Shown piece by piece: positions 47,916 to 60,928 of a DNA stretch of 64,000 nucleotides. The stretch is from Strigamia acuminata (taxonomy: Eukaryota > Arthropoda > Chilopoda > Geophilomorpha > Linotaeniidae), in contig OX442319.1 of the NCBI GenBank assembly GCA_949358305.1, positions 1,550,001 to 1,614,000 on the forward strand, read 5' to 3'. Below the pieces are notes generated by a model. That model worked only from the letters and a program-made list of their open reading frames with translations, had not been told where the DNA came from and did no database searches. The first letter of the stretch is position 1, and the number at the start of each line of letters is the position of its first letter. The position numbers and the translations under genes were made by a program.

Positions 47916-48149
47916 TCAAAAATCCGTAAAAATTGATTTTTGAAAAATGCATTTGTGATCTGGAGGATGGCCTTAGATTTTTGCAAATTTAACAAAAAAT
48001 AGTTCTCATTGCACACCATTCAAATTAAATTTTTAGTAATAACGCGATAGGCAACTTAAATTTTAAATGAAATGCATTTTTTGGAAAGTATTTTTCAGGT
48101 CGTCTTCCTGTAAAGAATTACCTTGTAAAAATGAGGATTTGGTTTGGCA

Positions 48150-48292
48150 GATGAGATCATTTTACAAGTGAAGAATTTGATGAATTTAATAACCAAGCTC
48201 AATCTGCTGATAGTTATTTGCCAAAATATCAACAATGGGCTATCTGTAAAAAAAGTTTGGGTATTCCTGCTTATCCGTGTTCATTGTGCATA
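48150..48292 (+). other. Short coding-like fragment of unknown origin
   Basis: About 45 sense codons with ordinary composition (FTSEEFDEFNN...YQQWAICKKSLGIPAYP) end in a stop just before the LTR element. There is no start codon or recognised domain. It could be a pseudo-exon or transposon scrap. Confidence 0.2.
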
Positions 48293-48408
48293 TGATTCGC
48301 AGAAACAACCTAAGTTATACAATAGCAAGGCTACTTGAATACTATACAATAGCAGATGAAACAATAGCAGACGTTGTGTGTTAGGATAGGAATTGCTCAC
48401 CGCCATGC

Positions 48409-48614
48409 TGTAGTTTTTAGTGTCGAAGGTTGGGACAATGATAAGACGCGTGGTTAGGTTTAACAGCAAATGATTAACTTTATTCTAATTGCTAACACAT
48501 TATATACAGGTGCGCTCAACACTGATTGGTTTACGCCAAGTACGTCATCTGGACGTCGTGGGTGCGCAGGTGAAACGTTCACCTGGCGTGAAGACTGGGC
48601 ACTCAAAACCAACA
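48409..48614 (-). repeat. 3' LTR of deleted copia element
   Basis: 206 bp. It matches the other LTR throughout on reading, with TG...CA ends in minus-strand orientation. Confidence 0.9.
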
Positions 48615-48751
48615 CTTCCCCTGAGTGCCAGTCACCACATATTCCAACATTTTTACATCTCAAAAGTTAAAATAATTAAAAACACTTTTCTTAAACAATT
48701 CAAATATTAAACATATTTTTCTCAAACAATTCAAATATTTTGTTTTACTAA

Positions 48752-50680
48752 TTAATACTCTTCATATCGAATTCTTCCTGGTGGTTTTCCATTTCGATTT
48801 GAATACAGCCTCCGAGTTCTCGAAGATTGTCGCGGAGGCGCTCGTACGTTTTTGATCTGGAGAGTTTCGACTTCCCCTTGTTCAGTCTCGTTCTCGACTT
48901 CATCATTGATCTTGATTTCGACTTCCCCTTGTTCCGTCTCGTTCTCGAAAATTTCTACTTCGTTCTCGTTCTCGGAAATTTCAACTTCGTTCTCGTTCTC
49001 GGAAATTTCGGCTTCGCTCTCGTTCTCGGAAATTTCGGCTTCGCTCTCGTTCTCGGAAATTTTGACTTCGTTCTCGTTCTTGTCTAGTTCCACACTTGAT
49101 TCCTCACTCGGCTGCAAAATCATATATTGCGCCATTTCCATTAATGTTTGACTTATCTGTTCTGCAAAGTCGTTTTTCAGTTTCTTCAAAATTGATTCGT
49201 ATTCGAGCTTCTCGTGCCATTCGCGAATTTTTACGTTCTCGGTTCTAGTCTTCTTGACTTCCGCAGCTGTTTTCTTGTTTTCGGCTCTCGTCTTCTTGAC
49301 TTCCGCAGCTGTTTTCTTGTTCTCGGTTCTCGTCTTCTTGACTTCCGCAGCTGTTTTCTTGTTCTCGGTTCTCGTCTTCTTGACTTCCGTACTTGCTTTT
49401 TCGGTCTTCATGTTCCCGGTTCTGACTTCGATTTCCATTGCGGTCGCAGCATCCTCGGTCTTGTCGACGATGTAATATAATCCGTTTCTTTTTTCGGCGG
49501 TGAATACGATTTCTCCCTTCGGGCTTATTATTTCTGCTGATTTATTGTCAAAAATCACCTTGTGTCCCCGCTCTGTGATCTTTCCGACTGACATCAAATT
49601 CGTTCGCAAATCCCGTACCAAGAGAGTCTCCGTCAAATCCAACTTCATATTTCCGTCTCCAGTTTTGACGACGATTTTCGCGGTTCCTTTTCCGTCGATG
49701 TTCGTACTCGCTTTACTGGCCAAATTCAATTTCTGGTTCTTCAGGAATTCGATCGTTGAAAATGTTGAATTGCTCGAGCACATGTGGGAACTTGCGCCGC
49801 TGTCCAAACACCAATTTCTCGGCCGTGACTTCTCGCATTTCAATGCTGTCTCGTTTTGTTCGCAGAAAAATAATTCGTACTTGGACTTCTCGGCTCTCGA
49901 TGCGCTTTCCTTCTTGCTTTTACTTCGGCAATCGGCGATTTTGTGGCCGATTTTTCCGCAACCGTGGCACTTGAACTTGAAAGTCGGCTTTTCATCAGAA
50001 TCCGATTCATCGTCGCCGTTCTTCGGCTGCCTCCGTTTTTGGAACGATTTCTTGGCCAACATTGCGTCGGATACTTCTTCTTTATCTTTTTCTTGAGAAA
50101 TTGCTGCGGCTATAATTTTAGCTTTTAGCGCTTCCAGCGTCGGCAATGTGTCTCGCGATTCCATCGTGATCTTGAACGTATCGAATGATTTCGGCAAACT
50201 TTGCAACAGCAGCGTCCCAGTAAGTGTCGGATGGATTTCCATATCCATGTCGAGTAGCTTATCAACCGCTTCAAAAAATCCCTTCAGATAGTCACGCACG
50301 TTTTCGTTCTCAGCCATTTTGTTTCCGCAAATTTGTTTCAGCAACATGCCCATATTTGCCGGTCCTTTCGCTTCGTAAATTTCGTCCAATTTTCTCCATA
50401 ATTCGTTTGAGGTTTTACAGTTTTTCAACAATCGAATCTCCGACTGTTTTACGTGTAGCAAAATATCGTATCTCGTGTTTCTGTCTCTCACGTCCCAATT
50501 TTCGGCGGCTTTCTTGGTGTTATTGTTGCTTGGATCAACTTCTGGTCGCTTCAATGTTCCGTCCGCGTACTTTAAGAGATCGTTCTTCCCCAAAATTGCT
50601 TCCATTTGGACTTTCCAGGCATCGTAGTTTTCTTTCCCCAGTGGTTCGATTCTAGCCGAAATTCCGCCTGCATTCGCCAT
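48752..50680 (-). CDS. Copia Gag-protease remnant, 642 residues
   Basis: An intact frame starts at MANAGGISARIEPL. It encodes a UBN2/copia-type Gag (YDAWKVQMEAIL, LWRKLDEIYEAKG), a CCHC knuckle (CHGCGKIGHKIADC), then the aspartic protease with DSGASSHM and the following LRTNLMSVGKI segment. Next come four ~15-residue repeats (EVKKTRTENKKTAA), a GAG-pre-integrase-like stub (IREWHEKLEYES) and an acidic repeat (ENESEAEIS). The end (RQSSRTRR...RIRYEEY) resembles the linker that normally precedes reverse transcriptase, so integrase was removed by an internal deletion and the polymerase is gone. Confidence 0.85.
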   Translation of the reverse strand: MANAGGISARIEPLGKENYDAWKVQMEAILGKNDLLKYADGTLKRPEVDPSNNNTKKAAENWDVRDRNTRYDILLHVKQSEIRLLKNCKTSNELWRKLDEIYEAKGPANMGMLLKQICGNKMAENENVRDYLKGFFEAVDKLLDMDMEIHPTLTGTLLLQSLPKSFDTFKITMESRDTLPTLEALKAKIIAAAISQEKDKEEVSDAMLAKKSFQKRRQPKNGDDESDSDEKPTFKFKCHGCGKIGHKIADCRSKSKKESASRAEKSKYELFFCEQNETALKCEKSRPRNWCLDSGASSHMCSSNSTFSTIEFLKNQKLNLASKASTNIDGKGTAKIVVKTGDGNMKLDLTETLLVRDLRTNLMSVGKITERGHKVIFDNKSAEIISPKGEIVFTAEKRNGLYYIVDKTEDAATAMEIEVRTGNMKTEKASTEVKKTRTENKKTAAEVKKTRTENKKTAAEVKKTRAENKKTAAEVKKTRTENVKIREWHEKLEYESILKKLKNDFAEQISQTLMEMAQYMILQPSEESSVELDKNENEVKISENESEAEISENESEAEISENENEVEISENENEVEIFENETEQGEVEIKINDEVENETEQGEVETLQIKNVRAPPRQSSRTRRLYSNRNGKPPGRIRYEEY

Positions 50681-50766
50681 CGTTTCTGATTTTGTTTCTC
50701 GAAACGGTTCGTATCAAAAACGTTTTGACTTCTTCGATCGTTTCGTCCCAAATCTCGATATTATCC

Positions 50767-50794
50767 GCAGTGGAAGCGTGCTGGGCCCATAACC
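50767..50794 (-). promoter_or_regulatory. Primer-binding site for a 5'-half of initiator tRNA-Met
   Basis: The plus strand reads as initiator tRNA-Met from the D arm through the anticodon (GCAGTGGAAGCGTG then CTGGGCCCATAACC) and stops at tRNA position 39 exactly where the LTR begins. The element strand is therefore complementary to the 3' part of a tRNA half, as known for Drosophila copia, not to a tRNA 3' end. Confidence 0.88.
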
Positions 50795-51000
50795 TGTAGT
50801 TTTTAGTGTCGAAGGTTGGGACAATGATAAGACGCGTGGTTAGGTTTAACAGCAAATGATTAACTTTATTCTAATTGCTAACACATTATATACAGGTGCG
50901 CTCAACACTGATTGGTTTACGCCAAGTACGTCATCTGGACGTCGTGGGTGCGCAGGTGAAACGTTCACCTGGCGTGAAGACTGGGCACTCAAAACCAACA
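50795..51000 (-). repeat. 5' LTR of deleted copia element
   Basis: 206 bp in minus-strand orientation. It adjoins the primer-binding site on its left side and the CATGC target duplication on its right. Confidence 0.9.
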
Positions 51001-51380
51001 CATGCTCATCTCATTAGAAAAAAAGTTGAGCAGCATCGGGCCTGGTTGTCCCAACGTATTGCGGATCGGTATCATATTTAGCTGCGTATGGTCAAATTTT
51101 GTTGAAACTAGGACTAGGTAACATAATTTCTATGCAGTTTACATTGTGAGAGATTAAATGAGGGTTTTCATGATTATAATTAATCAATTACAGCAATTAC
51201 ACCAAACTTATTTACAGACCACTAGCCTCTTGCTCACCAGTGGTCCTCAAACACACTTTATGAAACACTGGTGTAGCTAATCATCATCTTCGGTTGACCA
51301 AATGCTAGTCCCTCTAAATCAAATCACTAAATTCCAAAAAAAAAATTAATGGTACAAACAAATGAAAGAACAAATGCACC

Positions 51381-51529
51381 TATACTCTTTCCACACTCAA
51401 GGTTGACCCTGGAAGCTGGGCTCCCATTGGCCTACTTAGAAATGCAATGCAATATAGTTACATTGCAGTTCTAAGTTGGCCAATGGGAGCCCAGCTTCCA
51501 GGGTCAACCTTGAGTGTGGAAAGAGTATA
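51381..51529. mobile_element. Hairpin element with ~52-bp perfect arms
   Basis: Arms from TATACTCTTTCCACACTCAA on the left and its complement ending at 51529 enclose a ~45-bp loop, with GGCC at the inner ends. TA occurs at the borders, so a Tc1/mariner-type MITE is likely. Confidence 0.75.
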
Positions 51530-51767
51530 ATAACATTTTTTTTAGCCCCAAATTTGTACCCAGTCTCATCGCAGACTACATAAAACATTTCTTATCTTGT
51601 GCAGAGTGTTGGAAACATTTTCAGGCATTATCCACCACAATGAAAACAGATATTAAAAAAAGCAAGAGACATGGGTTTGTGGCTTTGTGAATGCAAAACT
51701 TTCAAAAGTCCAGTTCCCTCCTAGCTCCCACGCTCTGTGTCAAGTGTCAATTACCGTCGGGACATTA

Positions 51768-52274
51768 GAGAGTTTGCGGGATGCATTTTTCCCTTACAGT
51801 TAAAGACTATACGGTATAAAAATAGTGTAAGGAAAAAATGATAAATTAATTTTTTGTGGGCTGCATTTTTCCCTTATCACTACACTATTTCACTATGTCA
51901 CGTGATCACCGAAACTGTAGCAGTCTCTTTTGAAAAAAATTAGCGACAATTGTTGTATTTTACTGCTTCAAAACAATGAAGCACCTTTATTATTGTGATT
52001 TAAAACCAAATGAAAGAGAAAACAATGATATAAACCTTAATACGTGCCCTTTGTGCGGTCGAAGCGAAGAAATTAAAATGGCGGCGAATGAGGTCGTTGC
52101 TAATCCAAATTTAAAGGCTCTGTGACGTAAATAGTGGAAAACTACCGGATTGGCTGCGCTATATTTTAATTTAGTGTTCAAAACGATACACTAAACATTT
52201 TTCCCTTACGATATGGCACTAAAATAGTGTAAGGGAAAAATAGTTTAAGGGAAAAATGCATCCCGCAAACTCTC
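51768..52274. mobile_element. TA-flanked MITE, copy 2 (GAGAGTTTGCGGG ends)
   Basis: Same family as 26431-26920 but inverted relative to it: the sequence beside the right end here (ATTTTAGTGCCATATCGTAA on the minus strand) matches the left interior there. TA flanks lie at 51766-51767 and 52275-52276. Confidence 0.85.
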
Positions 52275-52276
52275 TA

Positions 52277-52839
52277 ATGAAAGATGTTTCACCGTAAATT
52301 TAATAAACAACATGATTTCTTGATCGTACTGTATGTTTATTGATTCTCTAATAAAGTTTCGTGATTTACCTTATTTGAGAATTTCAATTTCAAATGTTTT
52401 TTTTTATTTTTGTGACTTCAGAAGTTAATATTACCGTATTACATAAATCATATTCTTACATATTAAAATACATAGTGTTTTACACAAAAAACTTTACCCT
52501 ATTTTGTATGTTAATTCAATTTATGTATTTACAAACGTGCAAATCAATTGCACTTAACAGAATAGATCCATACGTGTATATCCAACATTAAATTTCTTTA
52601 AAAACAAATGATATTAGATTTATCCATTTTTTACAACAAATAATTATTTTCTATTTCATAAATATCTCCATTGCTGCGTCCTCACCTCTGCCACCTCAAA
52701 TGACCATGTCATTGACTTTACGAGCCAAGTAATACATCTAATACTTGATCTAACAAAAAATTGTGAACAGATAACAATTATATCCCCGATTGTCCAAGGG
52801 TTACTAAACTAACGAGACTAGAAATTTGTTTTTCCGTTA
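52277..52839. other. AT-rich intergenic stretch downstream of INPP4
   Basis: No gene recognised. It includes the presumed 3' UTR of the minus-strand phosphatase gene. Confidence 0.4.
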
Positions 52840-55800
52840 CTACGTTTGGACGTTGCCGTAAGTGCCGGGAGGTGGACGATACATCTTTGGTAGAGCCATG
52901 AGCTGCAGGCTGTTAAATGCATATTTCATCACTCCAGCATTTTTAAAAGTATTTTCACGCCGCGTACCTTCGCTGCATTTCAATTCATTAGAATAATTTC
53001 TAGAAATTATAATTTGCCAATAAGATTACTGACCATCTCATGCATTCGAGCGCGTGGTTAAATTCAGGTTCCGCTAAATCAAATCCGTCTTCCAGGATCA
53101 TGCATTGCTCCAGCGTGACTGACATGGCGGTTCTGTCTTTTGCGCTCTTGCAGCTTATGAACCGAAGTCCGTCCAGATACCGACACACCTTTCAAATAAA
53201 TTCATTTTAGACATTTTATTATTAGTTTAAAAAAGAAATTCGTGTCCAGACTTTAGCTGCAATGTGAAGAATTTCAACATTTTTAGACTTTCGAGAATTG
53301 ACCAACGTATTTAAAATCTCTAAATGTTTTTCGATCATCGAATAATTTGTGACACTGAGTCCTGTAAATGTAGGAATGATAAATGAAAAGTATTGATGAA
53401 TTAGGGCTCGAAAAGCGTACTTTTAGTGCTTCCGACAGATACAGGAAACTCGGCATATTTTTTGTAAAATTCCTGCAAATCAGCCACTCCTTGTAAATTG
53501 ATTTTATCTTGTAAACTTGTGTTCCCAAATCTGAAAAAAAATAATAATTTAAAATCACAATAATTTTATTTTTGGTACACCCGTTATATTTCTATTCTTA
53601 GTTCCCAAAGCAAAAAGATGTTACTACATGTACCAAGAAAATAAGTAAAGAAATGCATGAAATTGCGAGATTTACAAATTCTACTTCGATTGTAATTACC
53701 TGGGTGAATGGCAATTCTTATTAGCTAAATTTTGCATGCAAGATGTCTTTCTGAAAGTAATGCACGCAATTTTATTCTCAAAACAACAAAGAAAAAAAAT
53801 ATATATGTACAGTATATAAAAAAAGAAAAAAAAACAGCCCAAAAATGTAGTAACCAGTGCCTAGCTAACATTAAAAAAAATGCATAACTTGTTTTAAATT
53901 ATAAACTTACTTTTCAGCAAACGTTGCTTGTTCGTTGATGCCCACGTTAAAAAATACGGGCCACACTTTGAATTCGTAATTAGTTTTGCAATCCATTGGG
54001 AGTATTGTATACACCAAGTGAGGCACTGGCAGATATATAATTAAATTCTTCCTGGAATAGAGTTATTTATTTATTTAATAAAAAAAAAAATTAAAAAAAT
54101 TAAAAAATTAAACATAAAAATAAAAACCTTGTGCCTTCAACTTGAGGGTTAATTTTATTCGAGTTTTCACTTTTCACGAGCCGAAATCTCACGTTCTTTA
54201 AATCATCAATTCCAATAACCATGTCCTCTAGCATGCCCATTTCATCGCTGTAACAACTCAGCAGTCCTTCGAATTGTGCCAAAACTCCAAACTTGCACAA
54301 CCGAGACAAAAAAACGGGATCGGGTCGATGACACCACAATTTTGTCATCAAACAAGCAACAACCGACGTTAACTACAAACAGAATAATAAAGTTATTGAT
54401 GTTAAAGTACAACACAAATACAATATGCATTACTGCGTATGAATTAACAATATTTTGTCTATATCGGATATCGGATTGTGAAGCAACGACTTCAGCCGTT
54501 TCCTAAAAATAAAAAAGAATTCAATAACGAAGTAAAGAGGAGAAAAGAAGATTAAAGTAGGGCCTTTTTTTAACGAATTCCCGTAAGGTCTTTTACGAAA
54601 TTATATAGTTTCAATAGAATTTATCAAAAATTTATCAAATTTAACAAAATACTGCATTTTTTGAAATTCTCAAAGTTGTCTAATTTTTTATTTAAAACAT
54701 TCTCAAATTTGTCAAAATATTTTGAAAAAAATCTCAAATTTGTCAAAATATTTTGAAAAAATTGTCTAATTTGTCAAAATATATTTTTTGCTAAAATCTA
54801 AAATTCATCAAAAACAATTTTCAAAATTTGTGACGAACCCTTCTATTAGTAGCAACCCCTTCTAATCTAATTTTAGTGCGTGTCCATTTCCACCTACTTG
54901 CAAAGAAAAAAGGCAGTGCACGAGCCTAGACGTTTTGTGCAAACGGTCAAGAGCTTGCTTCAATTTATCCATCGAAGGCCTCAATTGCTCCACCCAGTCC
55001 AGCCGAGTTAAATCATCGAGCAACTCACCGTTGACCGCCGAGCTCTCACTTTCTCCTCTAACGCCACATCTGCCAAGTGTTTTCACTTTGCTTGTCATGC
55101 ACATTAAGCTGGCTTCTATGTTCAACTGCGTGAGATCCTTAAAACAACAAGCTGCTTTAGATGCAATTTTAGCGTTCTACCATTCTAGTGTTTAAAACAC
55201 GTAAACACGCGAGTACGGTATTGTGCAAATTGTGCGTGCGGTGTCGTGTCGTGTCGTGTGTGCGTGTTTCAAAAAGATTTAACTTTTCAAACTTACCCAC
55301 GGTTCGGGTTCGTCCGGACTTTGACTTCGCAACTTAGAATCGTTCAACGACCTCAGTGAAAATGTCTTGTTTTTATTCAGCGAATATTCTATTCTGTTGC
55401 TGTCCATTTTCGATTTGCCGCTTCCCACGTCCACCATGGACCGCTCGCGGCGCGCGCGCGAACCGACCTTCCGGAATAAATTCAGCATGGAATTGCTTTC
55501 CGCGAAGCTGAAAGCTCTTCCTCGCGATACGCTCGAACTTCCGCGATCGCTCGTCCGCTTACTCAGTCGCCGAGCAGACTTACGGTTCATGCTCAGAGTC
55601 GGCGACGCCGTCCTCGAATCGCGCGTTTTAACTCGTTGGTCGGGAGAAGAAGAATTCGACTTAACGTCCGAGTATAACTGCGCGTCGCTGGCGGATCGTC
55701 GGTGATGGTTGTGGCCGGCCCCGGCGGGATGCTCCTTGCAACAGTCGTTCTTTTCGTCTTCTATCGACAACGACTCGTCGTCGTCCATCTCTAGACTGCT

Positions 55801-58744
55801 TCGCGCCGAGATTAACATCGGAGAGGTTCGCCCACTAGCGGGAGAAGAAGAAATGATTTCGTCCACGCGTTTGTTTACTACGGGCGACGAGTGCTCGTCG
55901 CGAGTGTTGTTGTTTTCGGGCAGCCGCGCTTCTTCCAAAATGTGATACGTCTCTTCTATTAAGTTTGTATCGCAGAATTTTGTTATTCTTTGTGCCTTAA
56001 ACGGAAGAAATCGTGTCAAACTCATTTCTGTCTATCGTGATTTGCTCTCTTACGAGGTTTGTAATATCCGTCATTACAACTTGCATTTCACTGGATAATT
56101 TTCGTTGTGCTAAATGATTCAAGTGATCCAAGAGCAATTTTAAATCAAAGCGCAAGTTTCGGATTTTGTCGCATGTTTTTGTCGCTTCGATTAACTTGTT
56201 TGGGCGGACGTGGCTATTCTTTGTGCCACTGTGGATCAGAAACAAAGGTGAAAATGAAAAAACTCAAATGATAATTGTAAATAATTACTCCGTACTTGTT
56301 TTGATTTAGCAGTTTTAAAAGACCCCCATTTTTAAATTTAAGCGTATGAGCAGCAAATGCTCCTACAGTAATTACATCAAAAAAACCACCTAGAAATAAA
56401 AAATAAAAAAAATTATTATTTACAATAAAAAAATAAAATAAAAAAAACTGTTTAAATAAATATTAATACTTTTCTTGGTACTATCGTTCTGTATCCATAA
56501 ACGCTGCAAATGCAAATTGACGGGTACAAATTCAAAATTCTTATTGCATTTTTGTGCACTAGGTTTAAAATTGGGCCCTGAAAAAGATTTCAAATTGTTA
56601 TTCACTTACACAAACATTTAGACAAATCAAACCATCAACACCGTACCAGTATAAGAATCTAAAAACGTTAAAGCTTGAGTATAAGAATCGATCAATTGTA
56701 AATGGCGTTCGATTTCTTCGACTTGTCGCGTATTCCACGACGGTTTTAGCTTTAAAAAATCGCACACTACTAATAAATTAAATGCAATTTTGAGGATATT
56801 ATTCGAACAATACTTCTCCCAATGCTGTCAAATTGTGCAATAAATCCTTTTCTTCTTTAATATAAATCAATCTGAAATAATAAAAAATCAAAATGTTAAA
56901 ATTCCAAACATCGAAAACTACGAATAACTACGGTAACTCACAGTAAAGATTGTGGAAAGGCAAAAGTAAGTTTATTCTCAGCCATTATTTCAAGGACACT
57001 TAAATCAGCTCCCAGCCCCGTGTGGAATCGATATGTTTGTGAAATAGTGTTGTCGTAAAGAAGGTTCAATTGATTGTGTTGTGAAATACGAAATTTACAA
57101 GGCAATTTGGCCGGTAATGTTTGACTACGCAGCTTTTTGTAATTAATAACCTTGGGAAGAAAAAAGAAAAATAATTTTAATTTAATTTAATAATTTCAAA
57201 TATAATTTCTAGACTCAAGATTACTTCTTCTTGAGGAGAAGCTTGGTTCGACGACGACGACGCATTCGTGGACGAAACTGAATCAGATTCAACCTGCCAA
57301 GCAGTGACAGAAACAAATCCCACTGTCATATTATCGGCCGACCTGAAATTTATTCACATTTAACTGGCAAATGGCAATCTATGCGCAGCTGCGAGTCCTT
57401 ACGTCAAGGTTAATCGTAGTTTACTTTTCTCGGCTTCCATTAATTGGTTTATGGTGAATATCGAAGCACCGAGCAATGTTGTCTAAAATGCAAAATGGGA
57501 ATTAGCGGAGTAAGGAAAGCCTCTAAGGTATCGATCGCTTTGTTACCGTTAATGTAAGCCGCTCTCGCACGTCGTATACGGAAATCTTAACTCGCGTTTG
57601 ATGAGTAATTTCATCGTTTTTACGAAATCCAACCGTGGTGAGAAAACACGGATTACTGCTCCTCTAAAATTTAATTTTAATTTGATATATTTTAAATATT
57701 TATTTATTTATTTATTATTTTACTTCTATAATTTCACTTTGTGAATATGTTGACCATTGTATTTCTGGGGGTGTCATCACAGCTATTATTAACATTGGAT
57801 TTGGAGCGGTGCCATTTCCATCACACATGAGATTGTCGCACGCTTCGAATGCAAATTGATAAAACATGATAAAATTAATCAAAAATCTTTAGATCCATTA
57901 AAATTCTTAGTTCTTACACAAACTCATCTCCAAAAACGATTCATCGCTAGAATCTTCAACATTAAACAAAAAATGTATAAGAGTAATACATATTGAATTG
58001 AATTAGGCAATTACCAACGACACTTTTTGTCCGTGGAAACCTCAATGTGTTGTTGGAGTCTTCGTTCACCGGCTGGATATTCTTGAGTTTCTCACGCAGA
58101 GTCTTCAATTGGCTACACATGTATTGATAACTGGCCATGTGCATAACTTGAATCCACGAATCTCTTTCGGCTCCTGTCGTTGCTGAAAATTTCTGCACGT
58201 TTTTATCCCCGTCGTAAACTGCAAAAAGTCGTCAAGCGTCATACTTTTTTTTACTTACAAGTCTTAAAAGTATTCATACGGTACCCAAGTTAAAACTGAA
58301 AGGTGGTTCAATGTTTGTGTCATCTAAGCTTACAACGCACCGTTCCAATACAAAAACACCAACTGGTTCCAAACACTACAAAAAAAGTTGCAATATAATA
58401 ATGCTTATTTATGCCCCTAAAAAGTACACTGAAAACTGTATTTACAAGCCACAAAAATACGTCTAAACTCACAAAACGAGCAAAATTATCTTACCATATC
58501 TGTGTTTTTAAAGTAAAACAAAAGGTTGCCTCGAAGACGACAAAAGCGCGGTACGTAAGCTATGAAAAATAGACGAAAATTTAAGTTATTTACAATAGTT
58601 TGGCAATAAATGAAATAAGCTTATACCATCACTTCTTCGAAATAATCCTTCTTGCTTCTCTTTTATTACTAAAACTCCTTCCTTGTCGAATTTGTATGAT
58701 GGCTGAACTGCTACTGCTACCAATTCTTTACCATTGAATCTCAT
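52840..58744 (-). CDS. INPP4: INPP4, phosphatidylinositol-3,4-bisphosphate 4-phosphatase
   Basis: A many-exon gene runs from the ATG at 58744 ([16 protein letters not shown]) to a TAG at 52840. The N-terminus encodes a PH-like domain (about 58744-58135; [35 protein letters not shown]). A C2-type stretch follows (about 57830-57545; [33 protein letters not shown] read across exons). Middle exons match INPP4 ([20 protein letters not shown] at about 56500-56580). A long Ser/Arg-rich linker lies at 56025-55279, then [12 protein letters not shown] (about 54270). The CX5R active site, CKSAKDRT, is in exon 53188-53016. The last exon (52972-52840) ends in [11 protein letters not shown], the family C-terminus. 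It removes the 4-phosphate of PI(3,4)P2, giving PI3P, on endosomes and plasma membrane. Exon borders in the middle were only partly traced. Confidence 0.93.
54650..54790. repeat. Tandem ~34-bp AT-rich repeat in INPP4 intron
   Basis: Two to four copies of a TCTCAAATTTGTCAAAATAT-type unit, with degenerate neighbours. No function evident. Confidence 0.7.
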
Positions 58745-59467
58745 TTTGATGAATTTTTGGCTTGAAAATCTGTCATGTGTTAGTTATCCCATTTGGTCAT
58801 TTCTTCGTATATTACGTTATTTTCCTATTGTTTTGCATAAATATAAAAAATTTCTTGGAAATAGTTTAGGATTGATGGGCTAAAAATTTATCACCTTCGC
58901 GACACAACGCAAAAACATTTTTTCAAATCCTAAAACAGCTAATTAAATTTCTAATTTCCTTTCGGTGATCTTTTCGTGCAGGAACTTCCATGTTATGGAT
59001 CCCTTGATCCGGAGCTAAGATCTAAATCCTAGATCCCGATTAAATTAACATCTAGAAATTTAATTGGTCGAATTAGATATTTAGTGTTATTTAAATTATA
59101 TAAATTAATTATCAAACACCAATTTAAATTTTTTCCCTCCTCATTTTGTTTAGTAAAGTTAATTTTTTATATACTGTATATTGATTTTACCTCGGATTTT
59201 CCCCGTAGATGGCGCGCGGTCACTAGATTTTACGATCAACACCGAAAAGTGAATCAGCTGATTTGGTTAAATTTAGCAGACGACTAGTATATTTAAAAAG
59301 ATTATTTCCCGGCTTTTCTGTCTGGAAAAACCATTTCTATTCAATAAAAACAGAAGAAAAAAACAAGATTTTTTACCACGTATAAAATGAATCATTAGAA
59401 AAAAAAATTAATAAAAATAAAAATCCTAAACTTTATTAACCAAAACAAGAGAAAGAAAATCAACTTT

Positions 59468-59546
59468 GGCAGCGGTGGGATTCGAACCCACGCCCTTTCG
59501 GACTGGCGCCTAAAACCAGCGCCTTAGACCGCTCGGCCACGCTACC
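59468..59546 (-). tRNA. tRNA-Leu (anticodon TAG)
   Basis: This is a 79-nt class II tRNA on the minus strand. The acceptor stem is GGTAGCG/CGCTGCC with one G-T pair, the A box is TGGCCGAGCGG, the anticodon loop has TTTTAGG, a variable arm follows, and the B box is GGTTCGAATCC. The discriminator base is A, as in leucine tRNAs. A TTTT follows about 8 bases downstream. Confidence 0.96.
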
Positions 59547-59706
59547 TCACGCTCAAGACCCCTCTTACGCCATCTTTAATACCAGTTTCATTCATTTCAA
59601 TCGTCTCGCCGTCGCTGTCTACAAAACAAACAAAAAAAAGACTTTTTTCCATGAAAAACACGTTTAATAATCCAATTTAAATATTTACAAGACTCAAATA
59701 ATTCCT

Positions 59707-60810
<1,104 letters not shown>

Positions 60811-60928
60811 GTTGTCTACATGTCGATGCAAAACGAAATGTTACAAGATCCGTGATTGGTCCGTGTGAAGTTATATTCGTCCATAATACATTAATACACC
60901 AATCAACATCCGGTTAACAAACACAGCT

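Larger units (their letters stand above)
48409..51000 (-). mobile_element. Complete, internally deleted Ty1/copia element
   Basis: Two 206-bp LTRs (TGTTGGTTTT...AAAAACTACA on the minus strand) flank one long frame. CATGC is duplicated on both sides (48404-48408 and 51001-51005). The primer-binding site next to the 5' LTR (right side) is complementary to an internal part of initiator tRNA-Met, and a GGGGAAG purine tract precedes the 3' LTR (left side). Integrase, reverse transcriptase and RNase H are missing, so it needs help in trans. The family differs from the copia element at 19-24 kb. Confidence 0.9.
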
